A stretch of 64,000 nucleotides of DNA from CS4-C045 sp963844115. GTDB taxonomy: Bacteria; Planctomycetota; Planctomycetia; Pirellulales; UBA7805. Under the pieces are notes generated by a model. The model saw only the letters and a program-made list of their open reading frames with translations. It searched no databases and was not told the DNA's origin. The stretch spans positions 1 to 64,000 of the forward strand of contig CAWJNN010000006.1 of the NCBI GenBank assembly GCA_963844115.1, read 5' to 3'. A program made the position numbers and the translations under genes. The first letter of the stretch is position 1; each line of letters starts with the position of its first letter. Below are positions 31,361 to 41,282 of this stretch, in pieces.

Positions 31361-31649
31361 ATTCTGTTACGGTGGATGCGAGTTGGATTGAAATATTGAT
31401 TTGAAACCAGCGCGGATGCCGGTCTTGGATTCGCTTCATTGCACGGGAGTATATCAAAGCCGTTCTGCGGTGGTCAATCTAGCGCACAGTGTCATTAAGT
31501 GCAGTGTCATTTATTAGTAGCGTCATCAAACGGTCTCGCTAGCCCGTTCAGATGAAATTCTTCCGAAAAAGATCTTCGATCACGAACCGGGCAGGCGTGA
31601 CGGATCGGTGTGACGGAGCGTTGTGACGGAGCGTTGTGACGGATTGTTA
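31361..31649. other. Intergenic region with short direct repeats
   Basis: CAGTGTCATT occurs twice near 31490-31510, and TGTGACGGAGCGT is repeated near 31600-31640. No gene recognised. The cysK promoter should lie at its left side on the minus strand, but no clear boxes were found. Confidence 0.4.
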
Positions 31650-32657
31650 CTAGTCGTTGAGTCCCGCATCGAGTCCCGCAACCAATGCGCACAGTCTCCG
31701 CAAGCCCGTTGCCGCGACGTCATTGGGATCTTGTTTCCAGTAGTCCCGGTTGAACAACTCCAGCGACAGATAACCGCGAAAACCGTTCGAGCGAAGGTTA
31801 ACCAGGATCTGGTTCAGCGGTGCCGCTCCGTCGCCCGGGTAAACTCGGTCCGCATCCTTCAAATCTGCCCGTGGCGGTGTCGCGGGATAGTCGTTCAGAT
31901 GGAACACGTGAATGGACTTGCCGTCCACGAACCGCAACCCGGTAAAGTCCGAGCCGCCGCGATAGATGTGGTACACATCCGGTAGCAGGCAGGCGCTGGA
32001 ATGGCCGCTTTCGATAGCGACGAAGGCGATTTCGCCCAGGCGGCTGAGCGACCGGGAATGCCCCCAACATTCTAGTTGAGGAACGACGCCGGTTTTCTCG
32101 CCAAGCACCAATAATGCTCGATACCGTTCCGCCGCGGCCAGCAGATTCAAATCTGCCTGATCGGTGGCTCCGCTGGGCGGCACCGCAATTCGTTTGGCAC
32201 CAATCTGGGCCAACACGTCCATGTCACGCTGGCATTGGGCAAGCCCTTTGCGACGCCGCTGGGCGTCATCCACGATCCACTCACCAAAGCCGATAGCGCT
32301 TGGCACCGTCAATCCGCTGTCGATCAACTGCTGACGCAGATCTTTCAGTTTGCCTCCACCCGCTACGTACTCATGCAGGTGTGGTAACCAGGGTTCCAAT
32401 GCCTCATAACCAGCCTTCGCCGCAATCTCGATTTGCCGTGGCACGGTGAGTTTCCAACCGTTGATCGTGCTGGCATTCAAGCAGAAATGAAATCGAGCAC
32501 CTTCGGTCGACGTACGTTCCGCTGGCGCACCCTCCGCGGCGATGCCCTGCGTGGGCAGCGCTCCGGTTGTGGCCAATGCTGCCGAACCGACTAGTAGATC
32601 TCGACGAGTAAGTAGAGCAGACATCGCTTTAGTCCCGGTGTGGCTTAGAGGTTCCAT
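31650..32657 (-). CDS. Tat-exported sugar phosphate isomerase/epimerase-type TIM barrel
   Basis: AP endonuclease family 2 / xylose isomerase-like TIM barrel protein. A twin-arginine signal (TRRDLLVGSAALATTGALPT) directs it folded across the membrane. Barrel features: AAKAGYEALEPWLPHLHEYV, LGEKTGVVPQLECWGHSRSL (metal-binding glutamate), LPDVYHIYRGGSDFTGLRF (D-x-H) and NGFRGYLSLELFNRDYW (C-terminal metal glutamate). Planctomycetes have many such exported proteins, usually assigned to sugar or inositol breakdown; the substrate is unknown. The start may be 32657 or the later ATG at 32624 (MSALLTRRDLL). A REP-like repeat lies just upstream. Confidence 0.8.
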   Translation of the reverse strand: MEPLSHTGTKAMSALLTRRDLLVGSAALATTGALPTQGIAAEGAPAERTSTEGARFHFCLNASTINGWKLTVPRQIEIAAKAGYEALEPWLPHLHEYVAGGGKLKDLRQQLIDSGLTVPSAIGFGEWIVDDAQRRRKGLAQCQRDMDVLAQIGAKRIAVPPSGATDQADLNLLAAAERYRALLVLGEKTGVVPQLECWGHSRSLSRLGEIAFVAIESGHSSACLLPDVYHIYRGGSDFTGLRFVDGKSIHVFHLNDYPATPPRADLKDADRVYPGDGAAPLNQILVNLRSNGFRGYLSLELFNRDYWKQDPNDVAATGLRRLCALVAGLDAGLND

Positions 32658-32677
32658 TCATTTGAAATTAGCCGTTC

Positions 32678-32754
32678 GTCATTCCCGCGCAGGCGGGAAT
32701 CCAGCCGCGATTCCCTTCAGCTAATCCCTGGATCCCCGCCTGCGCGGGGATGAC
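32678..32754. repeat. REP-like inverted pair (CCCGCGCAGGCGGG)
   Basis: GTCATTCCCGCGCAGGCGGG faces CCCCGCCTGCGCGGGGATGA with a 25-bp spacer. Each arm is itself a palindrome. This is a widespread bacterial repeat of the REP/BIME kind, probably moved by RAYT-type proteins elsewhere. Confidence 0.7.
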
Positions 32755-33139
32755 AAACCTACAAAATCAATCGACGCAGGGTACTTAGATCCCCTCGATT
32801 TCGGTGAGGCTTCAATGTCGGGAGGTGCCGTCCCCGCTTTGTTACGCCCATATTGCCGCTCCCCCCTGATCTCCGTTCGATGACGCGGCCCCTTCGCACC
32901 CAACGCACTCGATGACGAAACCGCTCGTGTCGGAACACAAGTGTAAGGATTTCGTGCGGGTTGCAATATGCTTGCGGATCGTACGTGAACAAATGTATAA
33001 TATCGGTCGTATTATCAGTCTGGCACGTTCAAAGCAGGCCGCGGCTAACGGCGGGTACTGGTTGACGCTGGTTTTGGCCATTCAACTCTGTTTCGGATAT
33101 ACAACTCTGTTTGTCAATTCATCAACGAGCGGAAGGCGA

Positions 33140-34231
33140 ATGGAATCTTCTGACGGATCGAAATCGCATGTTGTTGGCCGCGGGGCTCAGATCAAGCCGC
33201 CCAATCGCTTCCAGTCGTCGCGACTGGAAGAGGACTTGGAACATCTCGCCGAGCTTGACCAGATTGAGGATCAGCGGCGAACGGTTGCGACCAGGTTTCT
33301 TACCGACCAGAGCCGCTCGATCATTACCACCAACGACAGTCCGGACATCCCCTTTCGCGTCAGCATCAATCCCTACCGTGGCTGCGAACACGGTTGTGCG
33401 TATTGTTACGCTCGGCCAGGCCACGAGTATCTTGGCATGAATGCGGGTCTGGACTTTGAAACGAATGTTCTGGTGAAGAACGACGCGGCGGACTTGTTGC
33501 GGGACGCGCTGAATAAACCATCGTGGCGTTGCGAACCGATTTCGATTTCGGGGGTAACCGATTGTTATCAGCCCGCCGAACGCCGCTTCAAAATTACGCG
33601 TTCCATCTTGGAGGTGCTCAGCGAAGCAAATCATCCGGCCGGCATCATCACGAAGAATTCACTCGTCGCCCGCGACCAGGATTTGCTCGCATCGATGGCC
33701 CAGCGCCGCCTGATGCACGTATTTCTCAGTATTACGACCCTGGACGCTGAGTTGGCGCGACGGATGGAACCTCGCACGGCGACACCGGATGCTCGACTGC
33801 GAACCATTGAACAGCTTACGTCGGCGGGCGTCCCGGTCGGGGTCATGGTGGCCCCGATCATACCCGGCTTGAACGACGAAGAAATCGCCCACGTGTTGTC
33901 GGCGGCACGGGACGCGGGTGCCGTTTCTGCTTCCTACGTGTTGCTTCGCTTGCCGTTGGCGGTCGAGCCCGTCTTTCGCGACTGGCTGGACCGCAACGTT
34001 CCTCTGAAGAAAGACCGCATCGAAGGTTTGATTCGCTCAAGTCGCGACGGCAAGTTGAGCGATGCGCGGTTCGGAAGTCGGATGTGCGGGACCGGCGAGT
34101 ATGCGAAACATCTTCAGCAGACGTTTAAGGTGTTTCGCGCGAAGACTGGCCTGGATCAGCGGATGCCCCCTCAGGATACGTCTCAATTTCGCCCTCCGCT
34201 GCCTCGTTCCGGCCAGCTGAATCTGTTCTAG
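33140..34231 (+). CDS. Radical SAM protein, SplB-related (PA0069 family)
   Basis: Radical SAM iron-sulfur enzyme. The cluster motif is YRGCEHGCAYCYARPGHEYL (C-x3-C-x2-C). The family's N-terminal GRGAQIKPPNRFQSSRLEED and C-terminal GTGEYAKHLQQTFKVF and RSGQLNLF are exactly in place. The PA0069 family is annotated as SplB-like (spore photoproduct lyase-related), but its reaction is not known. I place the start at ATG 33140 (GGAAGG before it), because the in-frame upstream part contains a hydrophobic stretch unlike the family. Length is then 363 residues, as usual. Confidence 0.85.
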   Translation: MESSDGSKSHVVGRGAQIKPPNRFQSSRLEEDLEHLAELDQIEDQRRTVATRFLTDQSRSIITTNDSPDIPFRVSINPYRGCEHGCAYCYARPGHEYLGMNAGLDFETNVLVKNDAADLLRDALNKPSWRCEPISISGVTDCYQPAERRFKITRSILEVLSEANHPAGIITKNSLVARDQDLLASMAQRRLMHVFLSITTLDAELARRMEPRTATPDARLRTIEQLTSAGVPVGVMVAPIIPGLNDEEIAHVLSAARDAGAVSASYVLLRLPLAVEPVFRDWLDRNVPLKKDRIEGLIRSSRDGKLSDARFGSRMCGTGEYAKHLQQTFKVFRAKTGLDQRMPPQDTSQFRPPLPRSGQLNLF

Positions 34232-34334
34232 GCAGGGGAGGACGTGGTGGAATGCCCAGCACAATCCAATTCGCTCTTATGACGGGGAACGACAGGGCGA
34301 CGCCGATGATCGTCAAGCCGAACAGGAATTTCAC
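34125..34334 (-). CDS. Possible small membrane protein
   Basis: GTG 34334 is preceded by AAAGGAGAAG at good spacing and opens KFLFGLTIIGVALSFPVI, one membrane helix, then ANWIVLGIPPRPPLP. The rest is antisense to the 3' end of the radical SAM gene and has poor coding character, so the real gene may be shorter or frame-broken. No family known. Confidence 0.25.
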   Translation of the reverse strand: MKFLFGLTIIGVALSFPVIRANWIVLGIPPRPPLPRTDSAGRNEAAEGEIETYPEGASADPGQSSRETP

Positions 34335-34819
34335 TCAGGCTTCTCCTTTCGCCAATCTCGAACGTCATGCTCGTTCGTGCGAACCGGCTGCTACTTAGGA
34401 GTCGTGCCACGCGGCGGCGATCGTTTTCAAAGACGTTTTCAAAGACACAGCCAAGCGGCGATTTTTCGTCGGTTTGTCGTCAGTGCAACTCGATGCCGAA
34501 GATTGCCCGCAGCGTCCCGAAATCCTCACGGCGAGCCAGCCCGAAACAAGGGATTAGCGGCATCAGGGCACCTCGAATATTGACTTTGCGTTCGATACAA
34601 TGGTAGCCTGTTTTGAGCACGGATGTCGTGAAGTGGCAATTGACGTGGACCGCTACCAACTTGTCTTCACGGGACACTGCTTCAGGGGAACACTGCTTCG
34701 GGGACACTGTTCTTGCTAAGACACTGTTCTTGCTAAGACACTGTTCTTGCTAAGACACTGTTCTTTTTGAGACGCTTTGCGGTCTGCGATTCCGTTTTTT
34801 GAAAACAAAGGGGCCTTCT
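34335..34819. other. Intergenic region with 17-bp tandem repeat
   Basis: ACACTGTTCTTGCTAAG occurs three times exactly and once partly at 34704-34765, preceded by the related GGGACACTG and GGAACACTG. A minus-strand frame at 34480-34707 (HVNCHFTTSVLKTG, PLIPCFGLARREDFG) has some protein-like character but no start signal or known family. Confidence 0.5.
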
Positions 34820-35920
34820 ATGCAGTCGCTACTCGTTCATCCCCGGCTAACGCTGCTTGCCGCACTCTTTCTTGCACTGTTGTTGCCGGACGGTCGATTC
34901 GTTAGCGGCGACGAGACCAAGTCGGCTACCGCGGAAGCGGATACGGCGGCCGCGGAAAAGGTGCTGGCCGACAACGGCATCGAGACCAGTCGAGCTGGGT
35001 TTTCTCTCGAGGAAGAGGGAGAAATACCGAATGGTTTGAAAGAAGCGAAGAAACTGCGGGCGAAAATGTTTCAGGCGCAGAAGACCCTTAAGAAAGTTGA
35101 AGCCAAGGAGGATATGGTCAAGCAACAGATCAAGTTCCTGTTCGCGCAGCGCAGTGACCTGCGCAAGCAGTTGGAACGGGCATCGTCAACTTCGAAACAC
35201 AATCAGATCGTCAACCGCCTGAATGAAATTGGCGATCAAATCGTCGTCTTGCGGGAAGGCGAGGAACTGGAGGAAGAGTTGAGCGCCGCGCGTGGCGAAC
35301 TCAATACGGCCCGCGAACGCTACGTGGCCAGACTGCTGGAATTGCGTAAGGTCATCGACGTGATTAAGGAGCGGTACGGCAAGCTGAAGTCGAACAAAGA
35401 CGTCATGGCGGCGGCCGAAGCGGTGGCCAAGGCGGCAGGAAAAGATTGGGAGCTTGGCAAGTCCCGCAAGCTGGCAGGTCACTGGCGCGACCTGAAGAAG
35501 ATGTCCGACGTGGTAATCACGGAACGCATCAAGCTGAGAAAAGGGCGTGGGGAGACGTATTACGTTGCCGCGACCTTTGACGGTGACCGTACGGAAGAGT
35601 TGGTTCTCGACACCGGTGCCAGTATCGTCTCACTGCCCTACGACGTTGCGAAACGCGTCGGGTTAACTCCCAGCGATTCGGATCCCAAAGTCAATCTGAA
35701 ATTGGCTGATGGCAGTATCGTTGAGGGGACGACGGTCTATGCCAAGTCCATCCGGGTGGGCAAATTTGTCGTCAAGAACGTCGAATGTGCGGTAATGCCA
35801 GCACATCTCACCGAAGCTGCACCACTGTTGGGACAGAGCTTCTTAAATAAGTTCAGTTACAGAATCGATTCGGCGTCCGATGAATTGATCATGAACAGAG
35901 TCGCTGAACCTGACTATTAA
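34820..35920 (+). CDS. Exported retropepsin-like aspartic protease with coiled coil
   Basis: Signal peptide (LTLLAALFLALLLPDGRFVS), then about 170 residues of charged heptads (MFQAQKTLKKVEAKEDMVKQ, LEEELSAARGELNTARERYV) that should form a coiled coil, then a retropepsin-like domain. The active site reads ELVLDTGASIVSLPYDVA (DTGAS), with LADGSIVEGTTVYAKSIRVG and the C-terminal APLLGQSFLNKFSYRID flap and end. Single-domain aspartic proteases of this type (TIGR02281/gag-asp) work as dimers; the coiled coil could hold the dimer together. It lies in the periplasm. The next gene (rarA) begins 10 bp later. Confidence 0.8.
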   Translation: MQSLLVHPRLTLLAALFLALLLPDGRFVSGDETKSATAEADTAAAEKVLADNGIETSRAGFSLEEEGEIPNGLKEAKKLRAKMFQAQKTLKKVEAKEDMVKQQIKFLFAQRSDLRKQLERASSTSKHNQIVNRLNEIGDQIVVLREGEELEEELSAARGELNTARERYVARLLELRKVIDVIKERYGKLKSNKDVMAAAEAVAKAAGKDWELGKSRKLAGHWRDLKKMSDVVITERIKLRKGRGETYYVAATFDGDRTEELVLDTGASIVSLPYDVAKRVGLTPSDSDPKVNLKLADGSIVEGTTVYAKSIRVGKFVVKNVECAVMPAHLTEAAPLLGQSFLNKFSYRIDSASDELIMNRVAEPDY

Positions 35921-35930
35921 TGGAAGTTGC

Positions 35931-37246
35931 ATGTCCCTGTTTGAGGCCAGCGAGCAGTCGAATGTGCGCAGCGTTCAGCCCCTGGCCGCGCGTATGCGGC
36001 CGGAGACTCTCGATGAATTCGTTGGCCAGCAGCATTTTCTCGGCGAAGGAAAACTGTTGTGGCGTCTGATTCGAGCGAATCAGGTCGGTTCAGTCATCTT
36101 CTACGGACCGCCAGGTACGGGAAAACCACCCTGGCGCATCTGCTGGCCACGGAAATGAACAGCCGCTTTCGGCAGTTGAGCGCAGTGACCAGCGGCGTCA
36201 AGGATTTACGAGCGCTGCTGACGGAAGCTCAGGATTGCGTCGCCGCCGAAGGTCAGCGAACGTTGCTGTTCGTCGACGAAATCCATCGCTTCAATCGCGC
36301 CCAGCAGGATGTTCTGCTTCCCGACGTCGAAAACGGCGTGGTCATCCTGGTCGGTGCGACCACTCAGAATCCGTTTTTCGCCATCAATAGCGCGCTGGTC
36401 AGTCGCAGTCGGATCTTTGAGTTCAAATCGTTGAGTGACGAAGATATCAAGACAGTGCTGCGACGGGCATTGGAAGATGCCAGCAGAGGGTTGGGCACCG
36501 AAGACGTCCAGCTGACGGACGGGGCGCTCGATTTTCTCGCTCAGGCCAGCGACGGGGATGCGCGACGGGCCTTGGGGGCGCTGGAAACGGGTGTGCTATC
36601 CAGCGACCAGCGACCGCTGCAGTTCACGCGCGAACTGGCCGAAGAATCGGTACAACGGAAGAGCGTCGATTATGACGGGACCGGTGATTCGCACTACGAT
36701 GTCGCGAGTGCTTTGATCAAGAGCATCCGCGGCAGCGATCCCGATGCCGCGCTGTATTGGTTGGCTCGCATGCTGGAGGGGGGCGAGGACGTACGCTTCT
36801 TGACACGCCGCCTCGTGATCCTGGCCAGCGAAGACATCGGTAATGCCGACCCGCACGCACTACCGTTGGCCGTCGCCGCCATGCAGGCCTGTGAATTCGT
36901 TGGCCTGCCGGAATGCCAGTTAACGCTGGCCCATTGCTCGACCTATCTGGCCTGTGCTCCGAAATCGAATGCTGCCACCGTCGCCATCAGCGAGGCGCTC
37001 AGCGACGTCCGTGAAGGCCGCGTCCTTCCGGTACCGAATCACCTTCGCGACAAGCACTACCAGGGTGCCGCTCAACTCGGCCATGGCGAAGGATACACGT
37101 ACTCGCATAACGAGGAAGATGGCATCGCCGCCCAGGACTATCTGGGAGTCGATCGCGAATATTACCGGCCCGTTGATCGCGGTTTCGAAAAAGAACTGGC
37201 CGGTCGACTCGAAAAAATCCGAGCCAAACTCCGGAGCGGCAAGTGA
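35931..37246 (+). CDS. rarA: Replication-associated recombination protein A (AAA+ ATPase), frameshifted
   Basis: RarA/MgsA acts at stalled replication forks together with SSB. The N-terminal MRPETLDEFVGQQHFLGEGK is the family signature. Walker A should be GPPGTGKTTLA; the bases read GGGAAAACCACC instead of GGGAAAAACCACC, so one A is missing in a homopolymer at about 36123 and the frame shifts there. The second frame contains TLLFVDEIHRFNRAQQDVLL (Walker B), VGATTQNPFFAINSALVSRS (sensor 1), LVILASEDIGNADPHALPLA and the RarA C-terminal LRDKHYQGAAQLGHGEGY. Joined length is about 438, normal. This is a clear case of a base error. Confidence 0.9.
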
Positions 37247-37300
37247 CGTTGGCAGGGCGGCCAGTGATCGGTAATCGGTAATCGGTTCTCAGCTGTGACG

Positions 37301-37500
<200 letters not shown>

Positions 37501-37633
37501 ATCTTGCGTTTGGGCCGCGAAGTGACGCTTTTCTTCTCAGCGGCACATTATGCGCAGCGCATACAGCTAGGGGTGGTTGATCAACCGATGGATTTGCGCT
37601 TTATCCTGCGCATAAATACGGAACGGTATCTGG

Positions 37634-39044
37634 ATGAACGAAATCCTTTTTCAATACCAAAAGATAAACCCGATGAATTGGGTTTATCTGTCGTCGCTGC
37701 TGACGATCGGGTTGTATTTCAAATTCAGCCGATTTTGGAGCGTCCGCAACGTGGACCTGATCGGCCTGATCCTGTTTGCGCCCGGATTAGTGATGGTGGC
37801 GTTCGGTCGAAATCCGCCCATGGAGATGGCCGCGGAATCCGCGGTCGCCACGGAGCAGGCTGGTTTCGTCTGGTTGTTTGTGGTCGGTGGTCTGTTCTTG
37901 ATCCGCATGTTGATGGATTCAGCAATGGTGCGACGTCCGTTGCTGGAACCGAATTTGTCCGTCGGCGGCATGACGTTCATGGGCGTCTCGCTGTTGGTCT
38001 TTCTGATGGCGAACGTGGCCAACAGCCCGGCGACTGTCGTTGTTTCGCAGTTTGACGAGGAAGCGGCCAAGGCGGGCGACGATAACCCGTCGGATTCCAA
38101 ACAGCAATCGTTGGAGGAGATCAGCGGACTTGCCAGGTACGGGCCCCGTAATCCGTTACTTGGGCTGTTGCCAACGATTTCGACGCAGACATTTTTCAGT
38201 TCGCCGAATTCTGAACCGCCGCCGGACGTGATCACGGCCCATGACAGCCGCGTGATGGCCGCCGCCAAGTCGATCGCCATCTTGTCGCACTTGGCGATCG
38301 TCATCGGCATGATCGTGATCGGATATCAACATTTCGATAACGTCAAAACGGGCGTCGCGGCCGCCGTTTTGTATTTGTTGTTACCATATACGGCCGAGAT
38401 GACAGGTAGCGTAGATCATTCGCTGCCGGCCGCTATCCTGGTCTGGTCGATCGTGATGTATCGCCGGCCGTTGCTCGCCGGCCTTTGTCTTGGACTCGCC
38501 TGCGGTGTGATTTACTACCCGCTGTTCTTGCTGCCGCTGTGGATCAGTTTTTACTGGCAGCGCAGGCTTACTGCGTTTTTGTACCGGCGTGTTATCGGCA
38601 TTGCTGTTCTCAGTGGGTGTGCTGGCGATTTATGCCTACATGCGGCAGGAAGGTGCGTTTTTGACGGCGTTCTTCAGCGATGTTCAACAAATGTTGGGCC
38701 TCGCGGCGCCCAAGTTCAAATATCTTGAGGGCTTCTGGAGCTATGCCGATCCTTGGTACCGGGTGCCGGTGATCGCGACCTTTGTCGCTTTGGGCGGAAG
38801 CTTCGCGATCTGGCCCGGCCAGAAAAACCTCGGCACGTTACTCAGCGGCAGCGCCGCCATGATGCTAGGGGCCCAATTCTGGCATGCACACGACGGTGGG
38901 CTTTGCATGGCGTGGTACCTCCCACTGCTATTGTTAACCGTCTTCCGACCAAACCTGGAAGATCGCGTCGCGCTGACGGTATTGGAGCAGGGCTGGTTAC
39001 CACGTCGACGTGCCTTGTCGACCGGTTCCACCCGCGCCGCTTGA
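37634..39044 (+). CDS. Multi-pass membrane protein, frameshifted
   Basis: Two frames join near 38570 into about 470 residues with nine or more membrane helices: MNWVYLSSLLTIGLYFKF, VDLIGLILFAPGLVMVAFG, MTFMGVSLLVFLMANVANS, HLAIVIGMIVIGYQHF, GVIYYPLFLLPLWISFYWQ, and in the second frame SALLFSVGVLAIYAYMRQEG and YLPLLLLTVFRPNLEDRVAL. The family was not recognised; topology resembles GT-C type glycosyltransferases or mannosyltransferase-like planctomycete proteins. The start may be ATG 37634 or the in-frame ATG 37673 (MNWVYL). The repeat array ends 134 bp before it, so the array lies in the promoter or leader area. Confidence 0.65.
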
Positions 39045-39070
39045 CCTTTTGCCGAATTGTGGTCCACGAC

Positions 39071-39793
39071 ATGATCAGCAAACCCCCCGACACGACGATC
39101 GGATTGTTGTTCAGCGGCGGGTTGGACAGTGCCATCATGCTGGGGCATCTGCTGGACTCCAGCCATCACGTGCAACCGTTTTATATTCGCTCGAATGTCT
39201 ATTGGCAGCGCGAAGAGTTGTCGGCTGCCGTTCAACTGATTGACTCCTTGTCGCAACGGACATGGACGGACGGCGCCGAGGTTCGCCCGCTGGTAATTCT
39301 CGATCTGCCGCTGGACGACCTGTACGGCGACCATTGGAGTATTAACGGACGGCGTACTCCGCAGGACGACACGCCCGACGAAGCCGTCTTCATGCCCGGC
39401 CGCAACCCGCTGCTGGTGATCAAGGCGGCGTTGTGGTGCGGTCTGAATCAGATCGACAGGCTCGCGCTGGCGCCGCTGGCCGCCAATCCGTTCGCCGATT
39501 CCAGCGATGCGTTCTTCTCCGCCTACGAATCGGCGCTGAACCGAGCGATCCCTGACGGCGATACCTGCCTGCCGGTTCGCCTCGTACGCCCTTTCGCCAG
39601 AATGACGAAACGCGAGGTCATGCAGTTAGGCGGCGACTTGCCCCTGCAATTTACCTTTTCCTGCATTCGCCCCTGCAACGGCTTGCACTGCGGACGATGC
39701 AACAAGTGTGCGGAACGCCGATCGGCGTTCGCCGAAGCGGATCGCTCCGATCCCACGAAATACAAGTCGGGTCCCAGCGGACATACGATCTAG
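39071..39793 (+). CDS. QueC-like ATP-dependent synthase (7-cyano-7-deazaguanine synthase-like)
   Basis: PP-loop ATP pyrophosphatase fold: GLLFSGGLDSAIMLGHLL at the N-terminus. The C-terminus has the zinc-binding cysteines CIRPCNGLHCGRCNKCAERR, the same arrangement as in QueC, which turns CDG into preQ0 for queuosine. VFMPGRNPLLVIKAALWCG is also conserved. Sequence details in the middle (DLPLDDLYGDHWSINGRR) differ from canonical QueC, so it may be a paralogue acting on another substrate. ATG 39071 is chosen because the upstream in-frame stretch is only the shadow of the preceding gene. Confidence 0.7.
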   Translation: MISKPPDTTIGLLFSGGLDSAIMLGHLLDSSHHVQPFYIRSNVYWQREELSAAVQLIDSLSQRTWTDGAEVRPLVILDLPLDDLYGDHWSINGRRTPQDDTPDEAVFMPGRNPLLVIKAALWCGLNQIDRLALAPLAANPFADSSDAFFSAYESALNRAIPDGDTCLPVRLVRPFARMTKREVMQLGGDLPLQFTFSCIRPCNGLHCGRCNKCAERRSAFAEADRSDPTKYKSGPSGHTI

Positions 39794-40239
39794 CCGCCGC
39801 TACGCTGAAAAACCGACTGAATCTCCCGGATTATTCACGTAGGGTGGGACAAGGTCGCCGCGGCGACTGCCGGCCCGCGATTTAGCCGTTTCCTTGTCCC
39901 ACCCTACATCAGGCGATGATTGATCCGGGATGGCGCAGAGTGAAACGGCGTAGTTTTCTAAACGTGTTTTAAAATGACAAAACCCTCCCTTCGGGAGGGT
40001 CGGACGCCGACCACCGCTACGCGGCGGTGCCCGCGGCCGGGGAGGGCTGACCGCTCGATGCCGCCAAACCTCGCTAAATCAGTGGTCGCCCTCCCCGCTC
40101 GTTCCTCGCGACCCTCCCGGAGGAGGGTGAAACACGCTTGCTCTCGACTTTTAAAACACGTTCTAAGCGTGAGTTGATGTGTGTAATGGAGCCTTAGTCA
40201 AACAACACTCAGCACGCGAATGACGCGAATAAGTTTTCT
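39794..40239. mobile_element. Intergenic region with a MITE-like element and an inverted repeat
   Basis: First an inverted repeat GTAGGGTGGGACAAGG (39839-39854) / CCTTGTCCCACCCTAC (39892-39907). Then a compact element from about 39953 to 40170 bounded by CTAAACGTGTTTTAAAA and its near inverse TTTTAAAACACGTTCTAA. Inside are GC-rich hairpins such as ACCCTCCCTTCGGGAGGGT and GACCCTCCCGGAGGAGGGT. About 215 bp, terminal inverted repeats and no gene: the form of a non-autonomous transposable element. Confidence 0.6.
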
Positions 40240-40704
40240 TCACTTCCGCACGCTGTCCCGCTTCCCGCATCCCGTGCAGACCATGGCGTAGCGTCGAATG
40301 CCGGATCCAGTCGACAGTTTCATGACCAGTGGCGCTCCGCAACGCTCGCAATAGTCGACTTCGGGCGGCCCGTCGCCCCGTTCGTCCGCTTGTTGGCAGG
40401 GGGCACAAAGCGTCGCGTTGGGCAAGGCTTCCAGTCGCTCGACGGGGATCGGCTTGCGACACATCTGGCACAAGCGGGCCGCCGGCCAGTCGTCCCCCGA
40501 ATCGGGTTCGGCAAACGTCAGTCCCTGATTTAGACAACCGGGACAAACAAGCCGGGGCAGGGCAGCTCGCAGCAGTTCCAGCATGATCTCCGGCTCCGGC
40601 TGGCGGTCACGACGCAACATGCCAACGGACAGCAACCACTGCGCGACCCGATCCTGATCGCACAGCTCGCTCCAACCACACTGACTGCACTGCAATTCAA
40701 CCAA
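40240..40704 (-). CDS. Multi-zinc-ribbon protein with DksA/TraR-type finger
   Basis: Cytosolic protein of 154 residues with six CxxC pairs: CSQC, CPGC, CQMC, CAPC, CERC and CTGC, enough for three zinc sites. The middle pair in CQMCRKPIPVERLEALPNAT with LCAPCQQ is the C4 zinc finger of the DksA/TraR family. The classical DksA coiled coil is missing, so binding to the RNA polymerase channel is not implied. No ATG; the frame opens with TTG 40704. Function unknown; nucleic acid or protein binding is likely from the fingers. Confidence 0.65.
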   Translation of the reverse strand: MVELQCSQCGWSELCDQDRVAQWLLSVGMLRRDRQPEPEIMLELLRAALPRLVCPGCLNQGLTFAEPDSGDDWPAARLCQMCRKPIPVERLEALPNATLCAPCQQADERGDGPPEVDYCERCGAPLVMKLSTGSGIRRYAMVCTGCGKRDSVRK

Positions 40705-40862
40705 ATCTGGTCCCCATTGAATCAGTCACACTTGCCGAAGAACATCGAACCTCAACACGCCCACCGGCACTTCAATCAATCGCACTTCATGATATCCTGT
40801 GAAAAGGCCAAGACCAGCTCCATGGAGGGAAGCAACGAGGGAAGCAACCGTCGGAGTTTGGC

Positions 40863-41141
40863 ATGATCGAAATGTTCTGCTTTGCCATCACGCTGATTTG
40901 CCGACCCGCGTTCGCCCGTTACTGGGTGTGGCTCCCGGTGGCGGTGGGCGTATTGGAATTGGGCGAAAACGTATTGCTGGCGTACCTGGCCTGGACCGGC
41001 GGTGTCGTAGCCGGCGGACTGGCCGGCGTCGCGGCATGTTTTACATTCACCAAGTGGACACTGGCTGCCGTATCGCTGATCGGACTGTTGCTGAGCCTGG
41101 CGCGGCGGATGGTGGCAAAATCGTCGCCGGCACGCGATTGA
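40863..41141 (+). CDS. Small membrane protein, possibly an N-terminally truncated fragment
   Basis: 92 residues with two or three helices (YWVWLPVAVGVLELGENVLL, VVAGGLAGVAACFTFTKWTL, AAVSLIGLLLSLARRM). The phrase LELGENVLLAYLAW followed by FTFTKWTLA resembles the C-terminal half of a larger family of four-helix membrane proteins, so the first half may be missing. GGAG stands about 8 bp before ATG 40863. No function is known. Confidence 0.5.
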   Translation: MIEMFCFAITLICRPAFARYWVWLPVAVGVLELGENVLLAYLAWTGGVVAGGLAGVAACFTFTKWTLAAVSLIGLLLSLARRMVAKSSPARD

Positions 41142-41282
41142 CGGTTGCTCGACGATGGGACATAACCGTTCAGTTCCCTTCTCCAGATCCGCTGCATCCT
41201 TTACGCTGACGTCACGTAGACTGGAGAATAGGCCGCCTGGCCGGTCGGTAGGAGAGTGGTTGGCTTCAGATGGAGTGTTGCC

